Assembly (NCBI RefSeq): GCF_024206475.1
Contig: NZ_JAMBPR010000028.1
Coordinates: forward strand, 36,527-100,526
Direction of reading: 5' to 3'
Origin: Paraburkholderia sp. CNPSo 3274
GTDB lineage: Bacteria; Pseudomonadota; Gammaproteobacteria; Burkholderiales; Burkholderiaceae
DNA: 64,000 nt
A program made the translations under genes and the position numbers. Below the pieces are notes generated by a model, which was not told where the DNA came from, searched no databases, and saw nothing but the letters and a program-made list of their open reading frames with translations. Below, one piece after another: positions 17,639 to 27,142 of the stretch. Within the stretch, counting starts at the first letter, position 1; every line of letters begins with the position of its first letter.

Positions 17639-20600
17639 TCATACCTTTTCGACCTTGACGAGGAAGGACTTGAACTCCGGCGTCTGCGTGTTCGCGTCGC
17701 CGACCGATGGGGTCAGGATGTTGGCGAGATAGCCGGGCCGGGCGAGCCCCTTATAGCCCCAATGAAGCGGCACGCCTACCGTGTGAACCCTTTTCCCCTC
17801 CACCATGAGCGGCCGGATGCGCTTCGTCACGAGGGCGATTGCAACGATGTAACCGCGCCTGGACGACACCTTCACGCTATCTCCCGAAACGATCCGCAGT
17901 TCGTCGGCAAGTTCGTCGCCAATCTCGACGAATTGCTCCGGCTGGATGATGGCGTTCAGGCGCGCATGCTTCGTCCAGAAGTGGAAATGCTCGGTCAATC
18001 GATACGTCGTGGCCGTATGCGGAAACTCGGCGGCCGTGCCGAAATCCCTTCTGTCACGCGCGAACACGCGCGCAACCGGGTTGTTCGTGACATCGGGATG
18101 GTCCGGGTGGAGCGGATTGAAACCGATGGGCGTTTCGAAGGGCTCGTAGTGCTCCGGGAACGGTCCTTCTTTCATCTGCCGTCGTGCGAAAAAGCGAGCC
18201 ACGCCTTCCGGGTTCATGATGAAAGGCCCCATGCCAAGCGAAGGCGCTTCGTCTTCCTTGTAGTCGGCAATATCCGCGCCGATCCACTGGCTCCCATTCC
18301 ATTTGAGGATCGTCCGGCTCGGATCGAACGGTTGCCCATTCAGGTCGCAGGAAGCCCGGTTATAGAGGATTCTTCGATTCTCGGGCCACGCCCATGCCCA
18401 GCCAGTCGACTGCCCGATATTGGTGGGATCGCTATTGTCGCGGCGCGCCATCATGTTCCCCGCTTCCGTCCACGCGCCGCAGAAGATCCAGCATCCGCTC
18501 GCGGTACTGCCATCGTCGCGAAGTTGCGAAAAGCCTGAGAGTTGCTGGCCGGCTCTCACAACGACCGCGCCAGCGTTGTGCGAATCGCCAAGGTCCGATA
18601 GCGCCGACCCGTTGTACTCTTTGGCCAGTTCCTCGGGCGTGGGGCTTTGCGGGTTCGCATAGGGCCAGCTGAGTTTCAGTATCGGCTCGGCATACGCTCC
18701 GCCTTCGTTGCGATACAGCTCCCGCATCCGCGTGAAGATGTTCGACATGATCTCGGCATCGCCGAGGGCGTCGCCAGGCGGCTCAGCGCCCTTCCAATGC
18801 CACTGAAGAACGCGCGAAGAACTGACCACCGAGCCGTTTTCTTCCGCAAAACAAGTGGTAGGCAGCCGGAACACCTCGGTCTGGATCTTCGCCGGATCGG
18901 CCTTGTGATAGTCGCCAAAGTCCTTCCAGTACTCAGACGTTTCCGTGGCGAGCGGGTCCATGATGACGAGCCACTTGAGCTTGCACAGCCCCTCGAAGAC
19001 CTTGGCCTTGTTCGGCGCCGAAGCAATCATGTTGAAACCCTGGCAGACGTAGCCCGTCATCTTTCCCTGGCTCATCGACTCGACGTTTTGAATCAGGTCA
19101 TAGGTTTTATCCGGCTTCGGCAGATAGTCGTAGGCCCAGTTGTTCTCTTTCGTCGCGGCGTCGCCCCACCAGGACTTCATCATGCTGACAAAAAAAGCCC
19201 GGTAGTTCTGGTAGTAGCTCAATTGATTGGGACGTAGAGGTTTGAGCGCATGGCGCTGGATATAAGCCTCGTAGTCCTGGTCGTCTTCCCAAGGCAACAC
19301 CATGTAACCCGGCAACATCTCGCTCAATAGTCCGAGGTCGGTCAAACCCTGGATATTGGAGTGACCGCGCAAGGCGTTCACACCGCCACCCGAGATGCCG
19401 ATGTTGCCGAGCAGCAGTTGGACCATGGCGCCGGTGCGGATGATCTGCGAGCCGGTCGAGTGATGCGTCCAGCCGAGCGCATACAGAAGCGTCCCGGCAC
19501 GATTGGGCGCCGCGGTGCTGGCAAGTATTTCGCAGACGTGCACGAACTTCTCCTGCGGCGTACCGCAGATTCTTTCCACCATCTGCGGCGTGTACCGCGA
19601 GAAGTGTCCTTTCATCAACTGATAGACACACCGCGGATGCGACAACGTCGCGTCGGTCTTCACGAATCCGGTATCGTCGAGTTCGTATTCCCAGGTGCTC
19701 TTGTCATACGATCGCTTGTCGGCGTCGTAGCCCGAATAAAGCCCATTATCGAATGCAAAGTCCTCCCTGACGATGAAGCTGAAATCCGTGTAGTGCTTTA
19801 CGTACTCGTGCTGGATCTTGTCGTTCGTCAGCAGGTAGTTGATGACGCCGCCCAGAAAAGCGATATCGGTTCCGGTGCGGATCGGCGCATAGTAATCCGC
19901 CACCGAAGCGGTACGCGTAAAGCGTGGATCGACCACCACGAGCTGTGCGCCGCGATGCGCCTTCGCTTCGACCACCCATTTGAATCCGCATGGATGCGCC
20001 TCGGCCGCATTGCCGCCCATGACCAGAATGACATCGGCATTCCGGATATCCACCCAATGATTCGTCATCGAACCGCGGCCGAACGTCGGGGCAAGACCTG
20101 CCACCGTCGGGCCGTGTCAGACACGCGCCTGGTTGTCGAATGCGAGCATCCCCAGGCTGCGCACGACTTTATGGGTGAGATAGCCGGCCTCGTTGCTCGC
20201 GGCCGAAGCGGCGAGAAATCCGGTGGAGACCCAGCGGTTGACGAGTTTGCCCTCGTCCGTTCGATGAATGAAATTCGCGTCGCGGTCTGCTTTCATCAGC
20301 GCGGCGATGCGGTCGAACGCGTCATTCCAGGAGATCGGCACCCACTTGTCCGATCCGGCCGCGCGGTATTCGGGAATTTTGAGCCGCGCTTCGCTATGCA
20401 CGAAGTCGAGAAGACTTGCGCCCTTCGGACATAGCGTGCCGCGATTGACAGGGTGGTCAGGGTCGCCTTCGATATGGATGATGCTGCCTTTGGCGTTTTT
20501 GGCGTTGTCGCCCAGTGCGTACATCAAGATCCCGCAGCCCACCGAACAGTACGTGCAGGTGTTTCTCACCTCAGTGGTGCGCATGAGCTTGTATTGGCGC

Positions 20601-20707
20601 ACCTCCGCCAGCGCGGTAGCGGGCGAAAACCCGGTGAGTGCGAGGCTCGAACTCGCTAACGTGGTTGCAGTGAGCTTGAGGAACTGGCGACGGGTCAAGT
20701 TATCCAT
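17639..20707 (-). CDS. fdnG: Formate dehydrogenase alpha subunit, selenocysteine-containing
   Basis: A 1022-aa catalytic subunit read through an in-frame TGA at 20117-20119 as selenocysteine 197: the context is GMLAFDNQARV-U-HGPTVAGLAPTFG, exactly the FdnG/FdoG active-site context. Read as two pieces it would wrongly look broken. The start at 20707 (MDNLTRRQFLKLTATTL) follows GGGGGAG and gives a Tat signal. The [4Fe-4S] cysteines are in CTYCSVGCGILMYALG and, further on, GTLCPKG. It oxidises formate to CO2 at a Mo or W bis-MGD centre in the periplasm. Needs SelA, SelB, SelC and SelD, which are not in the window. The promoter region holds a FixJ-type box. Confidence 0.95.
20088..20105 (-). other. 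SECIS hairpin for selenocysteine insertion
   Basis: Starting 11 bases after the UGA, the transcript can fold GG-U-GGCA-GGUCU-UGCC-CC: paired GG/CC, a bulged U, a four-base stem and a GGUCU loop. A bulged U plus a GGUC loop is what bacterial SelB recognises in E. coli fdhF and fdnG. Confidence 0.8.
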
Positions 20708-20824
20708 GAAGACTCCCCCGGGGATCTGCTCGCGGCCGCACAAAGGCACGACACACGTTATTGTTCCCGATACCCGTCACCACGTATTTTCTGAACGCAC
20801 GCTTTTTTTATTTCACTGCTTTCC

Positions 20825-20839
20825 TATACCTTCGTTTAA
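20825..20839 (+). promoter_or_regulatory. FixJ/NarL-type box between formate dehydrogenase and AraC genes
   Basis: TATACCTTCGTTTAA, identical over 15 bases to the site at 12522. It lies 118 bases from the fdnG start and 108 bases from the AraC start, so it could serve either promoter. A partial second copy (ATACCCCTGTAGA, about 20868) follows on the AraC side. Confidence 0.6.
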
Positions 20840-20947
20840 TACTGCGGAGCTTCCACGGCGCTCCCCCATACCCCTGTAGACTACCGGCGCTAGTTGTCAC
20901 GCGATATCTTGCAGATACTTTCCCGCACGGACACGGAGGATAGATCC

Positions 20948-21880
20948 ATGAACGCGCCCCTTCTCATCGGTCGATATGCAAGGTCATCGGAAGCCGTATC
21001 GTGTGAACCGGATCGCGGCTTCGCGCTTCCAGAAGTGCTGCGCTGGACGAGCGGAACGCCCAAGGCGTGGGGTACGCAAATCGACAGCCGTTGCATTCTC
21101 GTCGCGCTTTGCCTGAACCAGTCGCTCCTGACGCTGGCGATAGACGGCGTATCATTTCATGACGGCGTCGTCGATCGAGGCGCGGCGCTCGTGATACCCG
21201 CCGGCTCCCGGATCGATGCGCGTTTCGCCACGCCGAGCGACTTCCTGCATGTCCATGTGCCCCCATACTGGCTCACCGAATGGCTCGACAACGACGACAT
21301 AGCGGATATCGATTCCATTTTGTCGGAGCCGCAACATCTTCGCGACCCGCTGGTATTCAAGCTGACCGGCACGCTTTTGCGCGCGATTCACGGCAAATCC
21401 TCCACGAGCACGATTTACGCGGACGGCATCACGTTATCCATTCTCGCGCGCCTGCTCGAAATCATGGTGCTGCGCGCCACGATCAAACCGGCTCGCGCGC
21501 CCACTGTCTCGCCGCTCGAGGCGTGGCGCGTGAAGATGGCAATCGACTTCATCGATCAGCGTATCGATCAGAGCATGACGTCGGCCGAACTGGGCGCGGC
21601 GGTCGGTCTGTCGCCCATGCACTTTGCGGCGCGCTTTCGCGCCGCAACGGGCACCTCGCCACATACGTTCATTCTTCGCAGACGCATCGAGCACGCCCAA
21701 ACGCTGCTCGCCACCACGAAGTCGACCGTTGCCGATATTGCCTTTAGCGTGGGTTTCCGTACGCAAGCGCACTTCACGACCGTGTTTCGACGCCACGTTG
21801 ACGATACGCCGCATCGCTGGCGCGGCAAGCACGGGGCAACCGTGCGGCTGGGAGCGCATAACCTTGCAAACGTCGCGTGA
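20948..21880 (+). CDS. AraC-family transcriptional regulator
   Basis: A 310-aa regulator with an N-terminal ligand-type domain and a C-terminal double helix-turn-helix (about residues 205-300: MTSAELGAAVGLSPMHFAARFRAATG and VADIAFSVGFRTQAHFTTVFRRHV, split here across the two HTH units). The start at 20948 is set by GGAGG nine bases upstream; an earlier in-frame ATG lacks a ribosome site. It is divergent from the formate dehydrogenase operon, with a shared 240-base promoter region, so it may control that operon. The inducer is unknown. Confidence 0.9.
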   Translation: MNAPLLIGRYARSSEAVSCEPDRGFALPEVLRWTSGTPKAWGTQIDSRCILVALCLNQSLLTLAIDGVSFHDGVVDRGAALVIPAGSRIDARFATPSDFLHVHVPPYWLTEWLDNDDIADIDSILSEPQHLRDPLVFKLTGTLLRAIHGKSSTSTIYADGITLSILARLLEIMVLRATIKPARAPTVSPLEAWRVKMAIDFIDQRIDQSMTSAELGAAVGLSPMHFAARFRAATGTSPHTFILRRRIEHAQTLLATTKSTVADIAFSVGFRTQAHFTTVFRRHVDDTPHRWRGKHGATVRLGAHNLANVA

Positions 21881-21906
21881 GGGGCCACGCTCGTCACGCA
21901 GAAGCG

Positions 21907-24795
21907 CTACACGCGCGTTCTGCGCAGGCCATCGAGCTTCGCTTTCGCCGCCTTGAGGTCCGCCGTCTCGAAACCTTCGGTGAATTGCTCATAGACTGAA
22001 ACCAGCACGGTTTGTGCGTGATTCGTCTTGCCAAGCCTGTGACTCAGTCGAGCGAGGCTCGTCGCCGCGCGCAGCGCCCAGGACGGTGCGCCTTGCTGAC
22101 AGGACAGTTCAATTGCCTGCTGATAAAGGCTTTCCGACATGCCCAGCATATCGAGTGCGTCGGTCTCTTCGAGTATTTCACCCTTGATGCGCAACAGTTC
22201 CGGCATGCACCACAACTCGTCGTGCGCGTTCGCCCAGCTCAGTGCTTCATCGACTGCCGTGTGCGCCTCCTCATTGCGCCCAAACGCTCGCAGCCCGCGT
22301 GCGTAGATTCCCGCGTACATCGCATAGCGCAGACCGATATGCTCGCGCTTGAACTGCTCCAGCCCGGCGCGCAGTATCGGGAGGCCGGACGGCTCGCCGC
22401 ACTCGATCAGCACGGCGCCGTGCAGGCAACATGCCATCGCTTCGAAAATGACGAGCCCGTGCTTTGCCAGATGGTCCTGCAAAAGCTTGAGATGAGCTTG
22501 CGCCGCGACCAGATCACCCACCTGTAGTGCGATCGGCACCGATGCAAGCGCGAGCACATAGCCGAGCGTCAACGAATGGCCGCTGGCCAGCGCGTCGCTT
22601 CTTGCTTCGTGTTCCGTTCGCAGCGCCTGATCGGCCAAGCCTTGAAGCCACAACACGTTCGACAGGATGGTTCTGGAGCCGTTACGCCAGTCGACGTGAA
22701 TCGGCGAGAGTTGCGGCCGCTGAAGCGGCGCGAGGTGGCGGCTGAGCACACGCTCGAGATGTTCGCGCGTTTCAGCCTGCTTGCCCATGTGATGCCACGT
22801 GAACGCGGTGAGCCTGTCGCCATCCGAAAGCGCGACGGCGTTGCCCGATGCCTCCGCCACAGAGTGGAAATTTTCGAGCAGTTCGTCGGCTGCGCGGTTC
22901 TTGCCTTCATAAACCAGCGCGCAACAGCCGGCAAATAATGCGCGTAACTGATATTCCTTGTCGTCGAGCGCTTTCGCAATGGCCAATGCCATTCTCCATG
23001 CAACGTCGACCTCGGGAATCATGCCGCACGTGTACATGGCCGCTGCGGCCAGCGCGGCATGAAGCTTCATGCGGTACCGGTCGAATGCGGGCGAGCCGCC
23101 GTCGATGCTCGACAACGCTTGCTGAACGCGGTTGCGGCACTCCTCGAGCGACGACAAGCGCAGCCACGCCGGAATGGCCGCTACCGTGAGCGCCACGCCA
23201 AGCTCTGCCTCTGCGCGCGCCGCAAACGCCCAGTCGAGCGCCGCGCGCACGTCGTCGATCGCACGCAAATGCTCCTGCGCCCAGCGGCGCTCCGGCGGCG
23301 TGCTCCACTGATCCTCGGCGCGTGCGTACATGTCGAGGAAATGTCCGGCGTGACGGCGCGCGACTGTGTCCAGTTCGCCCGCATCGGCAAGCTTGCGGCG
23401 CGCATAGTCGCGCGTCGAGTCGAGCAGCCGGTAGTGCACTGTTTCGCCACGCACGTCCGCCGCAACCATCGACTTCGCCACGAGGCTCGCCATCGCGTCG
23501 ATCGCGTTGCGGCTGGAAATACCGCCTCCGGTCGCCACCGCTTCGGCCGAGCGCAGCACGAAGCTGCCCGCGAACATCCCCACGCGGCGCAAGACGACCC
23601 GCTCGACCTCGGGCAGCAATTGATGACTCCAGTCCAGCATCGCCGCCAGTGTCCGGTGCCGCTCGGGGGCCGTGCGCCGTCCCTGCCCGAGCGCGAAAAA
23701 GCGGTCGCTGAGCAGGCCCAGCAGTTCGCGCAGGCCGAATGCATCGAGACGCGTGGCCGCGAGTTCGATCGCCAGCGCAATACCGTCGAGCCGCCGGCAA
23801 ATCTCGGCGACCACGGGCGCATCGTCGTCGTTGAGCTCGAAGTCTCCGCGCCTCGCGCTCGCACGCTCCATGAACAGTTGCACCGCCGGATAGCGCAGCG
23901 CAACGTCTGCGGTCAGCCCCTCAGTGGCCAGTGGGCTGGCTAGCGGCTCAAGGCGATACACGTGCTCGCCGGCAGCCGCCAGAGGCTCGCGGCTGGTGGC
24001 GAGCACCAGCACCCGCGGCGAGGCGCAAACGATACGCTCAACGATGGCGCAGGCGGCTTCGATAACGTGCTCGCAACTGTCGAACACGACGAGTTGCGGG
24101 CGCTCGCGCAGCGCGAAATAGCTCGCCAGCGCCGAGGCGACATCGTTCGAATGCACGGCCAGCCCCAGCGCCGCCGCGACGACATTGGGCACGAGATGCG
24201 CGTCGGCAATCGTGGAGAGATCGACGAACCAGACCTCGTGCTCGCCTGCTTCGAACATTTGCCGCGCGACGGCCAGCGCCACCGTCGTCTTGCCGATTCC
24301 GCCCGGGCCCGCAACTGTCACGAGCCGCGAGTTAAGCAGTGGTTTAAGCAACGATTGAATGTCGGCTGCGCGCCCGAGTGGCCGCACCAGCGCCAGTGGG
24401 ATATTGTTGCTGCTGCGAGGCCATTCGCCGCCATGCGTCTCATCCCGCGCCGGCAATACCCGTTTTACCGGTGCGACGAAGCGATAGCCGCGGCCCACCA
24501 CCGTGGCCAGATAATGCTGATCGTGCGGACCTTCTCCAAGGGCCTTTCGCAACGCGGCGATTTGCACCTTGAGGTTGCTTTCCTCGACCACAGTGTTCGG
24601 CCAGGCCCGCGCGATCAATTCCTGCTTCGTGACGAGTTCGCCGCAACGCTCCACGAGCGCAACGAGGATCTCCAGCGCGCGGTTGCCCACACGCACCGCA
24701 CAGCCGCCATTGAACAGCATCCGCTGCGCGGGTATGAGCTCAAAAGAGCCGAATAGAAAGGCTTCGCCTGCGGCATCCGGATAACTGGCCACCAC
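21907..24795 (-). CDS. STAND-type regulator: winged helix, NB-ARC-like ATPase, TPR region (paralog 1)
   Basis: A 962-aa protein. Residues 10-112 form an OmpR/CadC-type winged helix (LVTKQELIARAWPNTVVEE; VVGRGYRFVAPV). The P-loop GPGGIGKTT is at 163-171 and a Walker B-like LVVFDSCEHVIEA follows; the C-terminal half is helical repeat. The design is a DNA-binding domain controlled by a nucleotide switch and a repeat sensor. GTG start. It follows the thioredoxin-reductase-like gene by 45 bases and probably shares its transcript. Two more paralogs are at 40660-42237 and 49299-52228. Confidence 0.88.
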   Translation of the reverse strand: MVASYPDAAGEAFLFGSFELIPAQRMLFNGGCAVRVGNRALEILVALVERCGELVTKQELIARAWPNTVVEESNLKVQIAALRKALGEGPHDQHYLATVVGRGYRFVAPVKRVLPARDETHGGEWPRSSNNIPLALVRPLGRAADIQSLLKPLLNSRLVTVAGPGGIGKTTVALAVARQMFEAGEHEVWFVDLSTIADAHLVPNVVAAALGLAVHSNDVASALASYFALRERPQLVVFDSCEHVIEAACAIVERIVCASPRVLVLATSREPLAAAGEHVYRLEPLASPLATEGLTADVALRYPAVQLFMERASARRGDFELNDDDAPVVAEICRRLDGIALAIELAATRLDAFGLRELLGLLSDRFFALGQGRRTAPERHRTLAAMLDWSHQLLPEVERVVLRRVGMFAGSFVLRSAEAVATGGGISSRNAIDAMASLVAKSMVAADVRGETVHYRLLDSTRDYARRKLADAGELDTVARRHAGHFLDMYARAEDQWSTPPERRWAQEHLRAIDDVRAALDWAFAARAEAELGVALTVAAIPAWLRLSSLEECRNRVQQALSSIDGGSPAFDRYRMKLHAALAAAAMYTCGMIPEVDVAWRMALAIAKALDDKEYQLRALFAGCCALVYEGKNRAADELLENFHSVAEASGNAVALSDGDRLTAFTWHHMGKQAETREHLERVLSRHLAPLQRPQLSPIHVDWRNGSRTILSNVLWLQGLADQALRTEHEARSDALASGHSLTLGYVLALASVPIALQVGDLVAAQAHLKLLQDHLAKHGLVIFEAMACCLHGAVLIECGEPSGLPILRAGLEQFKREHIGLRYAMYAGIYARGLRAFGRNEEAHTAVDEALSWANAHDELWCMPELLRIKGEILEETDALDMLGMSESLYQQAIELSCQQGAPSWALRAATSLARLSHRLGKTNHAQTVLVSVYEQFTEGFETADLKAAKAKLDGLRRTRV

Positions 24796-24840
24796 GCTTC
24801 ACCTGATATCTGGCTGAGACCCGCCAATATACCAGCATGG

Positions 24841-26562
24841 TCACCCTGGCCGCCGGACCGCCTCCTGCGCCCGCAATTGCCGATCGGGAAGGACGCTGTG
24901 GATTTGCGACACCACCCCCGCTCCCTCGCCAACCGCGGCAGACACGCGCTTGATCGATCCCGCGCGCACGTCGCCGATCGCAAACACGCCGCTTACGCTC
25001 GTCTCCAATGTGTGGCCGCCTTCGTCGCGCGCGCCATGCGCCTCTGTTCCCGTCAATACGAAGCCTTTGGCGTCGGTCTTGATGCTGCACTCGTCAAGCC
25101 ATTGGGTATTCGGCTGTGCGCCGGTAAAGAGAAAGAGATGCCGAACGCTGAACGAAAGTTCACCCTGAACGCCTTCGCACCTGACCCCGGCGAGCCCGCC
25201 GTCTTCTTCGGTGAGTAACGTCACTTGCGTGTCCGTATAGAGCGTCACGTTGGGTAGGCGGGCTATCCGGTCGATCAAGTACTGCGACATATGCTCCGCG
25301 AGACTGTGATCACGCACGATGAGGTGCACGTGGCGCGCATAAGACGCAAGGTACACCACGCCTTGTCCGGAAGAGTTACCGCCGCCCACGACCACGACCT
25401 CCAGCCCCTCGCACAATTTCGCCTCGACCGGCGACGATCCAAAGAACACGCCCCGGCCAGTCAAGCGCCCGAGACCTTCTATGTCCGGTCTTGCGTAGAC
25501 TGCTCCGCAGGCAATCACTATGGTATGCGAATCAATTCGCTTGCCACCATCGAGCTCCACCGCGAGCGGGACGCAATCGCAACAAAGCGAATTGACGCGC
25601 GTCGGAATCGAAATATGGACCCCGAACTTCTGTGCCTGCATGAAGGCCCGGCCGGTCAATGCTTCTCCGGAAATACCGGCCGGAAAGCCCAGATAGTTTT
25701 CGATCCGGGCGCTCGTGCCGGCCTGCCCTCCGGGGCCCCAGCTGTCGAACATCGCCACCGACAAACCTTCGGAAGCCGCGTACACTGCCGCCGCAAGCCC
25801 GGCGGGCCCGGCGCCGACGATCAGCACATCGTAGACATGCGCGGGGTCGAAATCGGGCAACCAGCCAAGACGCGTTGCAAGCTCGTTCTCATCCGGTGCG
25901 CGCAGCACCGTCCCGTCCGGACAGACGACGACCGGGAAATCGGCCTCGGTTGCCGAGAGGCGTTGCAGCAGCGCCACCGTTTCGGGATCTTCGCGCGCGT
26001 CGATCAGAGAATACGGATACGAATTTCGTCTGAGCAGATCCTGTAGCGCGATCAGGCGGGCGTCGGTCGAATCACCGATCAGCACGGGGCCGCTGCCGCG
26101 CTCGATCAAGCCGACGCGCCTCAGAATCAGCGCGCGCATGATCTTCTCGCCCAATTCTGCCTCCATGACCAGCAGCCTGCGTAGGTCCGCGGATTGAATC
26201 ACGATGGCGGTCGTGTCTTCGATGACGACGCCGTCGCCAAGGCACGGGTGGTCGAACAATTGGGCGATCTCTCCCATGAACTGCCGCGCACGATACTCGA
26301 AGGTGCGATGGACGCGCCCCATTGCATCGCGCCGGATCACGCGCACATGCCCTTCGAGCATGACGACGAGGCCGGGCGCGGTGTGTCCCATCGAGAACAT
26401 CAGTTCGCCGGCTTGCCACTTCATCACCGTTCCGAACGCGCGTGCCCTTTCGATTTCGCGCTCCGGCAGCAGCGGAAACATCTGTTCCTGCGGGCTCGAA
26501 AGCACCGATATCGGCGCATCCGGTTCAGTCCAACGGGTCATTTCCGGTCGGTCGTTTTCCAT
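24841..26562 (-). CDS. cNMP-binding domain fused to thioredoxin-reductase-like flavoprotein
   Basis: A 573-aa fusion. Residues about 25-150 are a cyclic-nucleotide-binding fold (FSMGHTAPGLVVMLEGHVRVI), about 160-235 a glutaredoxin-like segment, and about 240-560 a two-dinucleotide-fold FAD/NAD(P) oxidoreductase (DVLIVGAGPAGLAAAVYAAS; VVVVGGGNSSGQ; VFAIGDVR). The CxxC redox pair of true thioredoxin reductases is absent: the region between the two nucleotide folds reads FFGSSPVEAKLCEG with a single Cys. It may reduce quinone or another acceptor rather than thioredoxin. GAGG precedes the ATG. It lies 25 bases after glcG-like on the same strand. Confidence 0.88.
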   Translation of the reverse strand: MENDRPEMTRWTEPDAPISVLSSPQEQMFPLLPEREIERARAFGTVMKWQAGELMFSMGHTAPGLVVMLEGHVRVIRRDAMGRVHRTFEYRARQFMGEIAQLFDHPCLGDGVVIEDTTAIVIQSADLRRLLVMEAELGEKIMRALILRRVGLIERGSGPVLIGDSTDARLIALQDLLRRNSYPYSLIDAREDPETVALLQRLSATEADFPVVVCPDGTVLRAPDENELATRLGWLPDFDPAHVYDVLIVGAGPAGLAAAVYAASEGLSVAMFDSWGPGGQAGTSARIENYLGFPAGISGEALTGRAFMQAQKFGVHISIPTRVNSLCCDCVPLAVELDGGKRIDSHTIVIACGAVYARPDIEGLGRLTGRGVFFGSSPVEAKLCEGLEVVVVGGGNSSGQGVVYLASYARHVHLIVRDHSLAEHMSQYLIDRIARLPNVTLYTDTQVTLLTEEDGGLAGVRCEGVQGELSFSVRHLFLFTGAQPNTQWLDECSIKTDAKGFVLTGTEAHGARDEGGHTLETSVSGVFAIGDVRAGSIKRVSAAVGEGAGVVSQIHSVLPDRQLRAQEAVRRPG

Positions 26563-26587
26563 GGATGCCTCTTTTCGACATTAGCCT

Positions 26588-27007
26588 TCAGAATTCGAGC
26601 GCGGCGAGCGCCGCCTCGGCAACCTCGATGTCCTGCTCGACGGTTCCCGCACTCGTGCCCACCGCGCCAATGACGCTCCCTTTGAAAACGACCGGAATAC
26701 CACCGCCAAAGATCACCACCTTTCCAGCGTTGGACTCCTGTATGCCGTAGAGCGGCTTTCCCGACTGAGCGAGCGTCGCCAGATGGGAGGTCGCCGTGTC
26801 GAAGATTCGGGCGGTCGCCGCCTTGTCGATCGCAAGATCGATGCTGCCGATCAGCGCACCGTCCTGGCGAAGAAACGCGATCAGATGTCCACCCGCGTCG
26901 ACCACCGCGATGTTGTACGCAATGCCGAGGCTCGAGGCTCGCGCCTCCGCCGCGCAAACCATCTTCTTCGCATCTTCCAGCGTGAGACTATCGTAGGATC
27001 GTGGCAT
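26588..27007 (-). CDS. GlcG/HbpS-family heme-binding-like protein
   Basis: A 139-aa DUF336 (GlcG/HbpS) protein: ITVEDAKK-like start, NIAVVDAGGHLIAFLRQDGA, and the glycine-rich VVIFGGGIPVVFKGSVIGAVG. Members bind haem or small cofactors, and others are of unknown function. It precedes the cNMP/flavoprotein gene on the same strand, so the pair may form a redox-sensing unit. GAGGGG precedes the ATG. Confidence 0.88.
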   Translation of the reverse strand: MPRSYDSLTLEDAKKMVCAAEARASSLGIAYNIAVVDAGGHLIAFLRQDGALIGSIDLAIDKAATARIFDTATSHLATLAQSGKPLYGIQESNAGKVVIFGGGIPVVFKGSVIGAVGTSAGTVEQDIEVAEAALAALEF

Positions 27008-27142
27008 GTCACCCCTCGGCTATCCGTACCGTGTCATGTGCCGCTCTGCTAACGATAATCAAACAGGCTATTTCACGCCGAACCCCATGCAAGTTCGCAA
27101 AAAAACCTTGCAACGGGAAACGTCGATGCCGCTTCGCGCGAC

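Noticed and set aside
17639..20749. Formate dehydrogenase alpha looks like two genes or a nonsense mutant
   Set aside because: The TGA lies at the known selenocysteine position, in the exact family context, followed by a SECIS hairpin.
27060..27142. A rho-independent terminator near the A/T-run after the MscS gene
   Set aside because: The arms (GCAAG/CTTGC) enclose the T-run instead of preceding it, so the usual hairpin-then-T order is missing.
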